Positions 33,677 through 44,400 of a DNA stretch of 64,000 nt are shown here, piece after piece. Made by a program: the position numbers and the translations under genes. The stretch comes from Epithemia pelagica (Eukaryota; Bacillariophyta; Bacillariophyceae; Surirellales; Surirellaceae): assembly GCA_946965045.2 (NCBI GenBank), contig OX337228.1, forward strand, positions 4,216,001 through 4,280,000, read 5' to 3'. The notes below the pieces were generated by a model, which saw only the letters and a list, made by a program, of their open reading frames with translations, had not been told where the DNA came from and did not search any database. Within the stretch, counting starts at the first letter, position 1; each line of letters starts with the position of its first letter.

Positions 33677-34056
33677 TAAGCTGGCAAAGAAGTACTCCTA
33701 GCGGATACAGAGGTAAGAGGTAGCTAGGAATAGCTCTCGGAGTACACGAATAGACTCCTCTATCTAGAGACTCCCACTTGTCTGTGTCACCGACCAGCAC
33801 CATGGTGTCTTATTTTAACCACATAAGAATCTCTTGGAGAGGAGCTGAGACAAGAGACAATGATGTTTTATGAATTAGAAGTCGCAATCATGACGCAGCT
33901 TTCCTATCCGTACGTACTTGGTTATTCTTTTAGCTGAAATAAATACAATATGATTGTTTTCGGTTCTGTTACTCACACCCTCCACTTGCCAATGCCAGGA
34001 GCCAGCCATCGTGACTATAAGATAACTCTTATGAATGATTTATGATTTAGTTACTA
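33677..34056. other. Intergenic, nothing recognised
   Basis: Contains AGGAGTA-like motifs (33694-33745) and no supported gene. The last part would be the 3' flank of the minus-strand gene at 34057-34862. Confidence 0.5.
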
Positions 34057-34862
34057 CTAGATATCTGCGTCCATTATCCCCTCTTTATCTGATGGCATAT
34101 TGAACTCATAATCTGCAGACGGAAACTGTTGTACTGTGCATGGACAGCGAGGATGCCAGGTACCTTCACCGTTCCACATCGGCTCATCGTTGGGCAAGTT
34201 GACAAAAGATGGAGCTCTCTGACGAATGGGTCACAATAAGACCATTCGTGATCTTTCATCAGTGGTAGGGACACGAGAAATCGGGAAGGGGATCCCAGAA
34301 CTTTTCGATCAGTTAAACACAACATTCAGTGGTAGAAGTAGAAACCTTGACTGACGGACTCGCCACAGCTGCTTTCATCTGCTTTAACGGAAGATGTACA
34401 ACCCAAGTCCAAAAGCGATAGCAAAGAAACGCATACAAACAACCAGAGCGAGACCGCGAGCGCAGATGCAATCCAGATAATGTTGTACCACAAGTGTGAA
34501 GCAGCTGAGTCTCCCAAAACAGTATCTCTTGATCTTGCCATGGTCTCTCCGGCTAGCAAACCAAAAAAAGTCTCGTGTTGTAAAGTAGTTTCCGTTGATG
34601 AACCGTTGAATTGAGAGCAATCATCTGAAGTGGCTTTCACGTCGTACGGCTGGTCTCTTTCGTCGTGCGAGAGATGTAACGGTATTCTGTTGATGCATTC
34701 CGACGGCGTTGCCCAGTGTCCTTCCTGATGGTGTTGGTAAAAGTGAATGTCTCTTGGGGGTATACTTGCTTTGACTGTTGTCACCATCCAAGCAAGTACA
34801 AATAAGTAGGGCAGAGAGAGGAACGGTCTTGTCATACTACTAAAGTGATCAGCGCTTTCCAT
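34057..34862 (-). CDS. Small secreted/single-pass membrane protein, probably two exons
   Basis: Exon 1 from the ATG at 34862 encodes a signal peptide (SLPYLFVLAWMVTTVKA), a luminal region with HWATPSECINRIPLHL, and one strong membrane helix (about 127-150). Unspliced, the frame ends at 34326 (178 aa). I prefer a spliced model: exon 1 34862-34356, intron 34355-34219 (137 bp, GTCAGT...CGTCAG, phase 0), exon 2 34218-34057, 222 aa. The added tail contains NLPNDEPMWNGEGTWHPRC and looks coded. The donor is not a strong one, so the 3' end is uncertain. No family recognised. Confidence 0.45.
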
Positions 34863-35142
34863 GAGCGAGTGAAGATGAAGCTTCTCTTTCAGATGAGACT
34901 GCGAAAAAACTCGATCAACTCGGTCAACTCAACAATGGCGTTGTATGTTGTATTGAGGATTGAGGTTCCACCTTTCGCTTTTTTTTGAAAAACGAGAGGA
35001 ACGAAGATGAATGTAACAAGCTTCATACTTCATACTCCATACGGATACTCCATGGCTGAGCTACTCCTATGTGATAGCGCATACAATAGCTCATAGTTCA
35101 CTCTCACTGGTTATCATAGTTCACTCTCACTGGTTATCTATG

Positions 35143-35170
35143 GGTTATGGGTTATGGGTTATGGGTTATG
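35143..35170. repeat. GGGTTAT heptamer repeat
   Basis: Four direct copies of GGGTTAT, preceded by a duplicated ~25-bp TTCACTCTCACTGGTTAT unit (about 35097-35138). It is similar to a telomere-like heptamer in composition but too short to call interstitial telomere. Confidence 0.7.
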
Positions 35171-35290
35171 GTTACGAGTTACTCCTACGTTCGTATTCAT
35201 GGCAAAATTTTTGTCTACTCGTACTCGTACATGAGCCATACAGAAAACTTGAAGTTTCCGAAGTTCCGACTTCCGACTCTATCCCCTATC

Positions 35291-36596
35291 ATTCGCCATT
35301 ATTTCTTATTTCCCCTCCATATTGGTGAGGCGGCCAGACATATCCCCAACCCTATCTTTTTTGAATATCGCCCGCCACTGCTCCAGGTAGCTCTAAGTAT
35401 TTCCCTCTAATTGCCAACACCGTTACATCAAGGTCGGCTTGCGTCCAGTGGTTTCTGAATGCTCATAAATTTGGGCAACCCTCTTGTTCTCGTGTCACAA
35501 AACCCAAAACCGAGGCAAATGCTTGACCATGACGTGAGGTAAGAACCATGGACGGATCATGCTGGGCTGAATCGCATTTAACTTCTCACTACTGCTGCTT
35601 ATTTCTAATCTTGTCGTCTCCTTTTCTTTCTTCTTACTCATCACTGCTGCAATCTTTCCTTTTGTTCTTGCGTGATCCTTTGGATTTGTCTCATGTTGTA
35701 CGAGTAGACTGGGTATAAGCTGCTTGTGGTCAAGTGGAATATCCTTCCCTTTCCCCTTCTTGTAATTCTTTTGTCGTTTGATTGTTGGCTGGTTGGTTAC
35801 TTTCATGTTTTCTGTAGGATAGATGATTCACTATTCATAGTATCATTGTCAATAATTTCTCAACGACCGAACATTTTGTTGTTTTTGCTTCAAGTAGATG
35901 GCTCCATCTTGCCACTTGCCACACCCTACTTTCCAATTATCAGCTCCTAGAGCTAGAGTCAAACAGCGAATGATTCAATTTGTAGCTGTACAAGCGTGTA
36001 AGAGCTGCTCTGTCGTGTGTTCATGGTGAAACTGAGGGTCATTGACGTGCTCAAAACAGAAAACAGAAAACTGATGTACTAGGAGTACACGAATACAGAA
36101 GGCACTAAACTCGATGGATGGCTAGCACTTGAGTTCTATTTCTAGTTAATAAAGAAAAGGAGGTCTATAGTCTGTGGATAAATGCAATGGAAGTTATGGG
36201 TATCATTTCGACAGAAATGAACAATGGCAAGTAATGAGCTGCTGAGCCAGAGACACAGCAGATGAGCAGACTCTCGTCCCATGAGCAGAGCAAGCAAAAG
36301 TGACAAGTGTGAGTGAGCATGAGCAATGTAATTGTCATGGCAATCCTCAATGGATCAAGCTCACCTGGAATGTCATTGATACGATGTGCTTTTGCAAGAG
36401 AAAAGGATTGTGTGCTTGTCCGGCATTATGAATTATGAAACAACCAACCGTCATCCACGCAGGGCCGCTTGCTGGCCGTTGGAGAGCTGGCAAAGCCACC
36501 CCATTTGAGAGCAAGCTCTCCCTAGCACGTGTCCACGAAACGCGACCGAGTTTGGTCTGGCCGCCTCACCAATATGGAGGGGAAATAATGGCGAAT
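35291..36596. mobile_element. Candidate inverted-repeat element
   Basis: The left arm 35291-35339 and right arm 36555-36596 are inverted copies sharing ATTCGCCATTATTTC and CCCCTCCATATTGGTGAGGC followed by GGCCAGAC, apart from a 7-nt insertion in the left arm. The interior (about 1.2 kb) shows no transposase. No convincing target duplication was found, so the class is open. Confidence 0.45.
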
Positions 36597-36688
36597 AACC
36601 GTCAACCGTCAACCGTCAACCGTCAGCCATCAATTAATAATTATTATCAATTCCATCAATAGCGCAGGGAATGCTAGGAAGCGCTAGG

Positions 36689-36747
36689 AGTATCCGGTAT
36701 CCGGGAGTCTCGTGAGCCTTGAGATAAAGCACCGGATACCGGATACT
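36689..36747. repeat. Perfect 16-bp hairpin
   Basis: AGTATCCGGTATCCGG (36689-36704) is followed after 27 nt by its exact reverse complement (36732-36747). Each arm is itself built of two ATCCGG-type units. No T-run follows. Confidence 0.8.
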
Positions 36748-37226
36748 GGTGGAGGTTCATCGCTATTCCCGTCTTAAGGTCTCACTCCTCTAGGCTAGCG
36801 GCGGAATCCCATGGGTGGCCTTGGCGCCTCTGACCATGGCGCTCTCGCCGATATTGACCACTGACAATCGAATGCGCTAGCTGAAAACATCCTTCATGAG
36901 ATTCAATCATCTGTGTGCATTTGAACAACCATGCGAATCAGCTGATCTACACGGACGGTGGCATGTTACAGGCAGTCCATGGGGAAAATTTATTGTAGAA
37001 TTATTCTCTCACACTGTCATACATTCACCATTATTTTAATCGATCCTTCGTGTCTTGCTCAACTCTTCCAGTCACGTCCACAAATGTTCTTGGTATCTGT
37101 CCACTTTCCATGTCATAATCCCCATTTTCTTGATTGATTTTCCGTTAGAGTTCTTTACTGTCATATATGCATGCATTCTTCTTTACCGATTCCGTGCTTT
37201 TTGGTGTACCTACGATCCTTGATCAA

Positions 37227-39134
37227 CTACCAGTATTGATCCTGCCCTGATCGACCCGGTCCTCCATAGGAACCACCACGTCGTCCTTCGTAAGGCGATC
37301 CCCTCCCAGAATTGTAGTAGTTGTTGCTGTTGTAGTCACTAGGACTAGGACGATCATTAGGGCGCCCATAGTTATTCCGACTGTCGTAACCATAGTCTTG
37401 GTCAAACCGGCGATTGTCGTAGTCGTCATAGTCACGACGATCGTCTTGGTTGCGGCCATAATTTCTGTTGTAGTCATTGGGGTTGTAACGACGGATGGAG
37501 TCACTGGGGTTGTATCGGCGGGGGGAGTCATTGGGGTTGTAACCACGGGTGGAGTCATTGGGGTTGTAACGGCGGGTGGAGTCATTGGGGTTGTAACGGC
37601 GGGTGGAGTCACTGGGGTTGTAACGGCGGGTGGAGTAATTGTCATTTCGGTTGTAGCTGTTGTTGTCGTACAAACGTGGGCTACGTCCAATATTGTTGCG
37701 GCGGTTGTCATTGTAGTCGTTGTTGCCGTACTGATTGTTGTATCGGTTGCTGTTACTTTTACTGCTGAAACGTCGTAGCAAGTTGTTGTTGTTACGACCA
37801 CTGTAGGGTGTGACGCGGGCATAGACTGTGTCTTCGGGTCGTCCGACATTGCGAATGGCAATGGAAAAAGACGAGTCATTGTCCTTGTAGTCGTATTCGT
37901 TGGGCCTGGGAAGATCAATCACTGTTTCAAAAATGTCGCGTTCAAAGTTGTCTTGCAGATAGATCTCATCGAGTTGAATCGATGAACCAGTGGCCATTTC
38001 ACGCCAGATCTCAACAACTACATCAATAGGCACGCCAATTTCAGTTGCTTGGAGTGCGATCTTGACGCTGCCGACCTTGTTGTCGAATATGGGGAACGAC
38101 ACAACCCCACCTCCTCCAAGAATTTCTTGACCAGCCGAATTCTCATTGCGAGAGAGACCGCGTAGACGGGCAGCATTGTCGAGGTAGCCGCCGCCTCGAG
38201 ACGAACCACCAAAGTCGCGCAGGGAACCACCAGCTGACACGTCACTTGAATAAGTGGACTTATTGGGAGAAGCCGAGCCCCGCCGACGGACCACGGTCGA
38301 CGGTTGCTGGTCTTGGGCGGACATACCCAGCGGGTCTTGGGCGGACATACCCAGCGGGTCTTGGGCGGACGTACCCATCATGGTGCGATCCATCGAGGTC
38401 GTACCAGAGCCGGACAAGTACGGTCCAGCCGATGGTCTAACCGGTCGTCCGCCTGCCTCGTAAGATTCACCATTGTTGCCACGAACATCTTCGTTGTAGA
38501 AGCTTTCTTGGTTATTGTTGTAGCCATCGTAGTTGCTGTTATATTCGTTGTAGTTGTCGTACGAGTTGAACCCATCTTGACGGCGGTAGCTGCTGGCATC
38601 TCGACGAAATGATTCCACTGGTCGTTGTTCGTAAGCTCGAGGATCTTGTTCGTCTTCCCGCATCCATCCAAGGCGACGGCGATCCGCAGAGTTCATGGCC
38701 GGATTGCTGCGTCCTCCAACACGGTTGTAGTTGTCGTAGCCAGTGCTGCGATAATAGCCAGTGTCGCGGCTGTTGGCATTGTAACGGTAGGGAGGGACAT
38801 AGGACCCTCGAGCCAGATTTTCGACACCGGGTCGAACCCAGTCAGCAATCGCGGGCAACCAGCCGAGACTGGGATCGCGACGCCGGGGCTGGTTCGAATC
38901 ATAGTTGTAGCTCTGGTATCGAGTATTGGGATTACGAGGCAAACCAGGGATTTCATACCTGCGGCGAGTTCCAAAGACTTCGAGTTCTTGGTTGCGAAGA
39001 ATCTGTTGCTGCCTCAACTCCATCGATGACCGATCTTGGTCAGCTTGCATCAAGGACATGCACCATGTAGGTGATGCGCCCAAGAGTAGCACCAGCAGCA
39101 GTTGCATACCTGCTCCCATCGTAACCTTGTTCAT
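37227..39134 (-). CDS. Secreted Asn/Arg/Tyr-rich repeat protein
   Basis: 635 aa from the first in-frame ATG at 39134. A signal peptide (MQLLLVLLLGASPTWC) is followed by a disordered Arg/Tyr/Asn/Ser-rich region with three copies of an AQDPLGMS octamer (coding 38310-38375). A central ordered region (about 345-455; contains VSFPIFDNKVGSVKIALQ and IDVVVEIWREM) looks like a beta-sandwich. A C-terminal low-complexity tail has six to seven copies of a 9-residue RRYNP[NS]DST unit (coding 37480-37640) and ends in Gly/Arg/Tyr-rich sequence. Function is unknown; a cell-wall, mucilage or plastid-lumen location is possible. The antisense Thr/Pro ORF here is a shadow of the 27-bp repeats. Confidence 0.8.
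   Translation of the reverse strand: MNKVTMGAGMQLLLVLLLGASPTWCMSLMQADQDRSSMELRQQQILRNQELEVFGTRRRYEIPGLPRNPNTRYQSYNYDSNQPRRRDPSLGWLPAIADWVRPGVENLARGSYVPPYRYNANSRDTGYYRSTGYDNYNRVGGRSNPAMNSADRRRLGWMREDEQDPRAYEQRPVESFRRDASSYRRQDGFNSYDNYNEYNSNYDGYNNNQESFYNEDVRGNNGESYEAGGRPVRPSAGPYLSGSGTTSMDRTMMGTSAQDPLGMSAQDPLGMSAQDQQPSTVVRRRGSASPNKSTYSSDVSAGGSLRDFGGSSRGGGYLDNAARLRGLSRNENSAGQEILGGGGVVSFPIFDNKVGSVKIALQATEIGVPIDVVVEIWREMATGSSIQLDEIYLQDNFERDIFETVIDLPRPNEYDYKDNDSSFSIAIRNVGRPEDTVYARVTPYSGRNNNNLLRRFSSKSNSNRYNNQYGNNDYNDNRRNNIGRSPRLYDNNSYNRNDNYSTRRYNPSDSTRRYNPNDSTRRYNPNDSTRGYNPNDSPRRYNPSDSIRRYNPNDYNRNYGRNQDDRRDYDDYDNRRFDQDYGYDSRNNYGRPNDRPSPSDYNSNNYYNSGRGSPYEGRRGGSYGGPGRSGQDQYW
37484..37640. repeat. 27-bp coding minisatellite
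   Basis: About six copies of a 27-bp unit (consensus core GGGGTTGTAACGGCGGGTGGAGTCATT on this strand has few variants) encode the RRYNPNDST repeats of the secreted protein. Nearly identical units point to recent unequal exchange or slippage. Confidence 0.85.
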
Positions 39135-39580
39135 CTTTCTTCTGCTGCCGAGCTTTGAATTCTTCACTGGTATGGTTCAAATTGATGTCACCTCGAGTGT
39201 GGTCGATGTTGTTTTGGAGGGAAGTGCGTATTCAAAGAATTGGCGGCCAAGGACACAATTGCCAGCCGGTCAAAGTCAAATCTGTTTGTTGTGTCCTCGT
39301 GTGTTATCGTTTGCTCTTTGCTCTGTCTTCGTTGTCAAGATGTGAGAAACCACCACATCGACATGAGAAAGAGACATGTCACCGCAGTTGATATGACGTG
39401 GCTCGAGAATGACGTCTTACTGCCATCCAATGTGTACCCATTGAGCTTTCAGTATAAGAGGTACACGATTATGCCAGAACACATGGAATCTGATGGAACG
39501 GAATCTCCCATTTTGAAATGCCGGTATAGATCGGCACTATAGTCGCTAATGAATCGCGAAATCATGGATCCATCATCACA
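39135..39580. promoter_or_regulatory. Upstream region of the divergent pair, left part
   Basis: Spacer between the minus-strand secreted repeat protein (ATG 39134) and the retrotransposon. Without the insertion (39595-47315 plus one TSD) the two divergent genes at 39134 and 47442 would be separated by only about 570 bp. Confidence 0.5.
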
Positions 39581-39602
39581 AAATTAGTTCAACGATATAA
39601 TT

Positions 39603-39725
39603 CTCTGGTCGAGCAAAACAGAAAGACTCTAATTTTCTGTTGTGTAAGAGAATCAGGCCCATCCAGTACTCTTAGTACCGGCCCTACCGTAGCCCTCCTT
39701 GTGACCGAAAGAGTGGCTCTCCACC
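39603..39725 (+). promoter_or_regulatory. Structured 5' leader of the non-LTR element
   Basis: Just after the 5' end, AACAGAAA and TTTTCTGTT can pair around an 8-9 nt loop. They are nested in an outer ATTCTCT/AGAGAAT pairing (39600-39653). The arrangement is identical in copy 1 (17464-17517). The leader is well conserved between copies. It may act as internal promoter, ribosome entry or RNA-processing element. Confidence 0.4.
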
Positions 39726-41459
39726 ATGGCGGAAAGCTCTCCTAACGGCATGTCTCTAGACGATGTTAGCACTTCAACTCCTAATACGAAGAATCAATTT
39801 ATCTCGTACGAAGGTGAAGAGAAGGAATTTGTGGTTAAGTTCCTCTTCCGTCCGTCTCCGAAAGCAAACATCAACGTTGCAAAGTCTCACTACGATACTC
39901 TTCATGTGATCATGAAGGTATTTCCAGAGATTGAGATTTTCAATAACTACGGTCAGTCGAAGAAAGCATTCAAGAAATTGATGTCATACAATGACTATCT
40001 GCGTAACTTTAAGTTACATTACTCGAAAGGAAACGAATTGAAACAGAGGAACCCGATTTACGTCGCGATTCACCGCTTTCGTTCTCGCATATCTCTAAGT
40101 GAGATTCGCCGGCACACCGATGTCTCAGATCAACTGCTAATTACTAAAGGAAGGATGACCATTCACCCATGGTCTGAAGATGATCTCAATGTCTCTAACT
40201 TGGGATTCTTCGTTGGCACCGATGCATCGAACGTCATCAATGAGGAAATGATCAAGTCCATTCAAGATGACATCACGAAAGCTAACATCCCCCTTGGAAA
40301 GGTCCCAGAGTTCAAGTGTAACTTTTCTTCACCGTTTACTTATACCAGCGAGAACAATCGACTCTCGACCAAAGCCTACGACTTACAGTGTCGACAAGCT
40401 GATGCCAAAACCATGATTGGTATCTTGATGCAGACTTATGCAAAGAATCCTCGGTTCATCTTTCACAAGATGAGGCACACTAAAGAAGGAGCTGACACGT
40501 ACAAGAAATCAATCATTCGTCAGAACTTGTTTCTCAGCCGCAGTCGAATTGTTCCAATCGAAGGAGTCCATCACCAAGCAATGTTTTACGTGGAATTGAA
40601 ACTACGCCAGATTCCAGGAGTTGGTATCATTGCGAAACACAAGAAATGGGCCACCCGAGGACGTTATAGTATTCATACAACTGAGCGAAACTTCGATGAA
40701 GTGGTTCGTATTGTTCGTGCTAATTTAGCCGCTTGGACAGAAGAAGCAGTACAGCGCGAAAATATTGATGTGTCCGAACTTCACGTGTCTACCCCAAGAC
40801 TTTGCTTCCGCAGTGAGATCCCAATGCTTGGACCTGACGAAGAACACGAAGATAGTGAAGCAAAATCATTTCAATCATACGTCAGCGCATGCTCTACCCT
40901 CTACACAAACAAGTCTAATTCAGGAGTCAACGGCACCTACGATCTGCCACCTGCAACCTCTACTCCCGTGATGCAAGCGTGGTCTACAGCGCATGTCCAA
41001 ATTCCCACAGTAGTTGAAACAAAAACAGTCGTCACTACTGATACTGGGAGCCAGATCACACAAGAAGATTACGACAAACTTCGTGCGCGCAACGAGCGCC
41101 TAGAAAACGAATTGATGAGTCTGAAAGACAAGTTTGAGCTGCTAATGACGAAACAATCCAATGACGATGCTCGCATTGCATTGATAGTACGAGAAGCGAT
41201 GAGAGCCGAGAGGGACGAGCACCAATCTGCCACAACTCAAGCCTCGACGAACGATGATCCAACAACAGTTACGAACAAGCGTCCACATTACGACGGGAGC
41301 AGCGCAGCGCGTAAAACCTCAAAGGAAGGTGACGCTGGAGACTCCACGATGACAGCTCAACGGGTGTCCACCGATGTGAGCATGGTACATGAACGAACAT
41401 CCAGCGAGAATGCGGATGTTAGCATGACCAACGAGGGAAGCTTTACCTCTCATGGTTAG
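39726..41459 (+). CDS. Retrotransposon ORF1 protein
   Basis: 577 aa. In LINE-type elements ORF1 binds RNA and forms particles with the transcript. No CCHC knuckles or RRM were recognised. The N-terminal 240 residues are globular (FVVKFLFRPSP, IYVAIHRFRSR, MTIHPWSEDDL). The middle is basic (FIFHKMRHTKEGADTYKKS). A coiled coil is predicted at about 440-475 (RNERLENELMSLKDKFELL), and a Thr/Ser/Asp-rich tail ends the protein. The stop TAG overlaps the ORF2 start. The same protein is encoded, split, by copy 1. Confidence 0.9.
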   Translation: MAESSPNGMSLDDVSTSTPNTKNQFISYEGEEKEFVVKFLFRPSPKANINVAKSHYDTLHVIMKVFPEIEIFNNYGQSKKAFKKLMSYNDYLRNFKLHYSKGNELKQRNPIYVAIHRFRSRISLSEIRRHTDVSDQLLITKGRMTIHPWSEDDLNVSNLGFFVGTDASNVINEEMIKSIQDDITKANIPLGKVPEFKCNFSSPFTYTSENNRLSTKAYDLQCRQADAKTMIGILMQTYAKNPRFIFHKMRHTKEGADTYKKSIIRQNLFLSRSRIVPIEGVHHQAMFYVELKLRQIPGVGIIAKHKKWATRGRYSIHTTERNFDEVVRIVRANLAAWTEEAVQRENIDVSELHVSTPRLCFRSEIPMLGPDEEHEDSEAKSFQSYVSACSTLYTNKSNSGVNGTYDLPPATSTPVMQAWSTAHVQIPTVVETKTVVTTDTGSQITQEDYDKLRARNERLENELMSLKDKFELLMTKQSNDDARIALIVREAMRAERDEHQSATTQASTNDDPTTVTNKRPHYDGSSAARKTSKEGDAGDSTMTAQRVSTDVSMVHERTSSENADVSMTNEGSFTSHG

Positions 41460-44400
41460 TACCGCTAGAAACAACCAGTCCACTGATTACTTAGATGAAA
41501 CAATTACAACCTACATCGACCATTCACAATCACATGAATTTTTCGACGCACTCGACGATACGACAGCACTCAACTACGCACACAACGAATATATAGGCAC
41601 ATCACCACCAACAAAAACAAGAGATATTTACAGGATTTTCGGCTGTAACCCCAACGGACTCACCCTGGACGAGAAAGGAGGAGACTTCGCAGAATATTGC
41701 GAAGAAATACATGACTTGGAGGCGGACTCATGGGGAATTTTTGAGACGAAATTGGATACGACAAATGCAAAATGCAAAGAAACACTCTTCAACACCATAC
41801 AACAACATTTTGAGCATTCCCGACTGGTATTTAGTAGCAGTGTTATTCCGTCCCCACGTCGATCATTTTACAAACCAGGAGGCACGCTACTTGCAACCGG
41901 AGGCCACGTCACGGGAAGAGTTGTTTCTCAAGGCAGCGATAAGCTCGGAAGATGGAGTTACCAGGTTTTGTCTGGCAGAGGACAGAAATCGATCACGATC
42001 ATCTCAGCATACCAAGTCTGCGCTCAACCTATAGTTGACCCAACAAACAATCGCATAAGGAGTTTCACCGCCTCGGCCCAACAGATCAGTTTACTACGCC
42101 AAGCAGGACGCGATATCACGCCGAGAGCTGCATTTGTCGAAGATTTGAACAAGTTCATTGAAAATAGACAAGCACAACAGTCGGAAGTACTGGTAATGGG
42201 TGACTTCAACGAAGCTTTGAATGATTCTATGACCGGCATGTCAAAACTACAGTCAGACAGAGGGTTGATTGATCTCATGTTCCAACTAACTGGCATGACG
42301 GAGTTTGGCACACATGTTTCTGGCCATGAAAGAATTGATTACGTACTTTGTACCCCAGGAATAGCACAAGCTGCTCTTACTGGGTGCTACGAGCCGTTCA
42401 AAAAGCGTGGAAGAGGAGGAGACCATCGGAACATAGTGATTGACTTCGATGTGGTGCAATTGTTTGGAAACAAAACACCAAATCTCGGCCCGATCTCATC
42501 ACGTGAATTTACAAGTAAAGACCGAAGTACCAACCGTCAGTACATGGAATCTAAACACGACTTTCTGCGGCGACACAACTTTGGCCTGAGACTTCAGTCA
42601 CTAAAAGATAACTGGGATCAAGACTTAGCGGAACGACTGGATAAGGATTTCCAAAGAGCAGGGAAGTACGCTGCCAAACGTTGCACCAAGAAACCAAGAT
42701 CAATCCCCTTTTCGCGTGAACTTGCTGACCTCCGAGTCCAAAAGAACACTCTCTTGAAAGTGATCTCTTCTATTAGGTTGAACCGCAATTTCGACGCAGG
42801 ACTAATGCATACAACACGCCATGGCCACTCCTTTCTGATTCCTGATACTCTTCAAGATTGCCAAACCCAGTTACGAGCTGTCCAACGACGCATAACTGAA
42901 ATCACCAAAACAGCCGTCTTTCGGAGACAAAATGAACTAAAACTAGCTCTTGAAGAGGCAAAGAAATCAGGCGATACTAAAACTTCCAAAGCAATCAAAC
43001 ACAGGATGGCAGCGGAACGGACCAAGGCAATGTACGACAAACTCAGAAAATGCCGCGGAACCACGAAAAATGGTATCACTCGCCTTGATGTACCAGCTGA
43101 AGACAACGACCAAGACTACGCCGCGTGTACTGAATGGATAACTATCGATACTCCTTCAGAGATCGAGACAAAGCTTCTTCAACGCAATCAACGACATTTT
43201 GGACAGGCGCAGAACACTTACCCAACAATTCCGCCTTTCTCTGAGTGGGTAGATTGGGGAGCATCCAGTCACACTTCGGAACTGATCTTAGAGGGCTCAT
43301 GGGCACCACCAGAAATCGACGAGCTTTCGCAATCGATGATAAATCATATGAAATCACGCGTCAATCTTGACAGCGTGCCAGGAGGTCTTACAAAAGATGA
43401 ATGGATCGGTAAGATTAAGGCATGGCCCGAATCCACTACCACGTCCCCCTCCGGCTTTCATCTCGGGCACAGTAAAGTCCTGTTAGCTCCGACTGATCTA
43501 GAACCACAATCAACCGAATTCGAAGCTCTAGAGGAAAAGAGAGCTGATTTGATTGACTGGCAAGTGGGACTGTTAAATGTTGCCTTGGTAAATGGTTATT
43601 GCTACGAACGCTGGAAACACATCGTAAATGTTATGATTCTAAAAGAACCGGGGAACTTGAAAATACACCGGTTGAGAGTCATACATCTATACGAGCAAGA
43701 CTACAATCTAGTCTTGGCTACCAAGTGGAGAAAGATGATTTTGAACTGCTCCAATCAGCAAGTCCTAAATCCGTCACAGTTTGGTGGAGTACCCGGCAAA
43801 GATGCTGTGATCCCTACATTCATCGAAGAAATGCAATATGAGATTTCAAGGGCAAGCAAACGACCTTTAGTCCATATGGACTACGATGCTACGGCATGTT
43901 ATGACCGTATAGTGATGAACTTCGGGAGTCTCGCATCTCGAGCATTTGGACAACACCGTTCTATTACTTTCATCAATGCTCGGAATTTGGCCGAAGCGAA
44001 ATATTACCTGAAAACAAAATTGGGCGTTTCCGAAAGGTTTTACAAGCATTGTCAGATTTTTCCAATCTATGGCTCGGGCCAAGGAGCAGGAAACTCACCA
44101 GCTATCTGGTGTGTGATCAGCTGTGTGCTTTTCGACGTCTACGAGGAAAAGGCGTATGGGGCGACATTCGAATCTCCTTGCAGAAAATTCAAGACTCAAC
44201 TCTACATGATAGGGTTTGTTGACGATACGAGTGGAAGCACAAACGATTTTGCTCTACCTGCTCAAGCTCCATTGGATACTTATATTTCCAAGGCCACACA
44301 TGATGCTCAACGTTGGAACGATACGCTTAGTCTCTCTGGAGGTGCCCTCAACCTTGAGAAATGCACATATCATTTTATGCATTACACGTTCAGTATTGAT

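Larger units (their letters stand above)
34863..37226. other. Repeat-rich intergenic region
   Basis: No gene supported over 2.36 kb. It holds a GGGTTAT tandem repeat (35143-35170), a candidate inverted-repeat element (35291-36596), a CCGTCAA tandem repeat (about 36599-36630) and a 16-bp perfect hairpin (36689-36747). Confidence 0.6.

Noticed and set aside
35143-35170. Interstitial telomere from GGGTTAT repeats
   Set aside because: Only four units and adjoining other local duplications; slippage is a simpler explanation.
37223-37918. 231-codon Thr/Pro-repeat frame (minus strand)
   Set aside because: Another frame of the 27-bp minisatellite in the secreted repeat-protein gene; the main frame has a signal peptide and an ordered domain.
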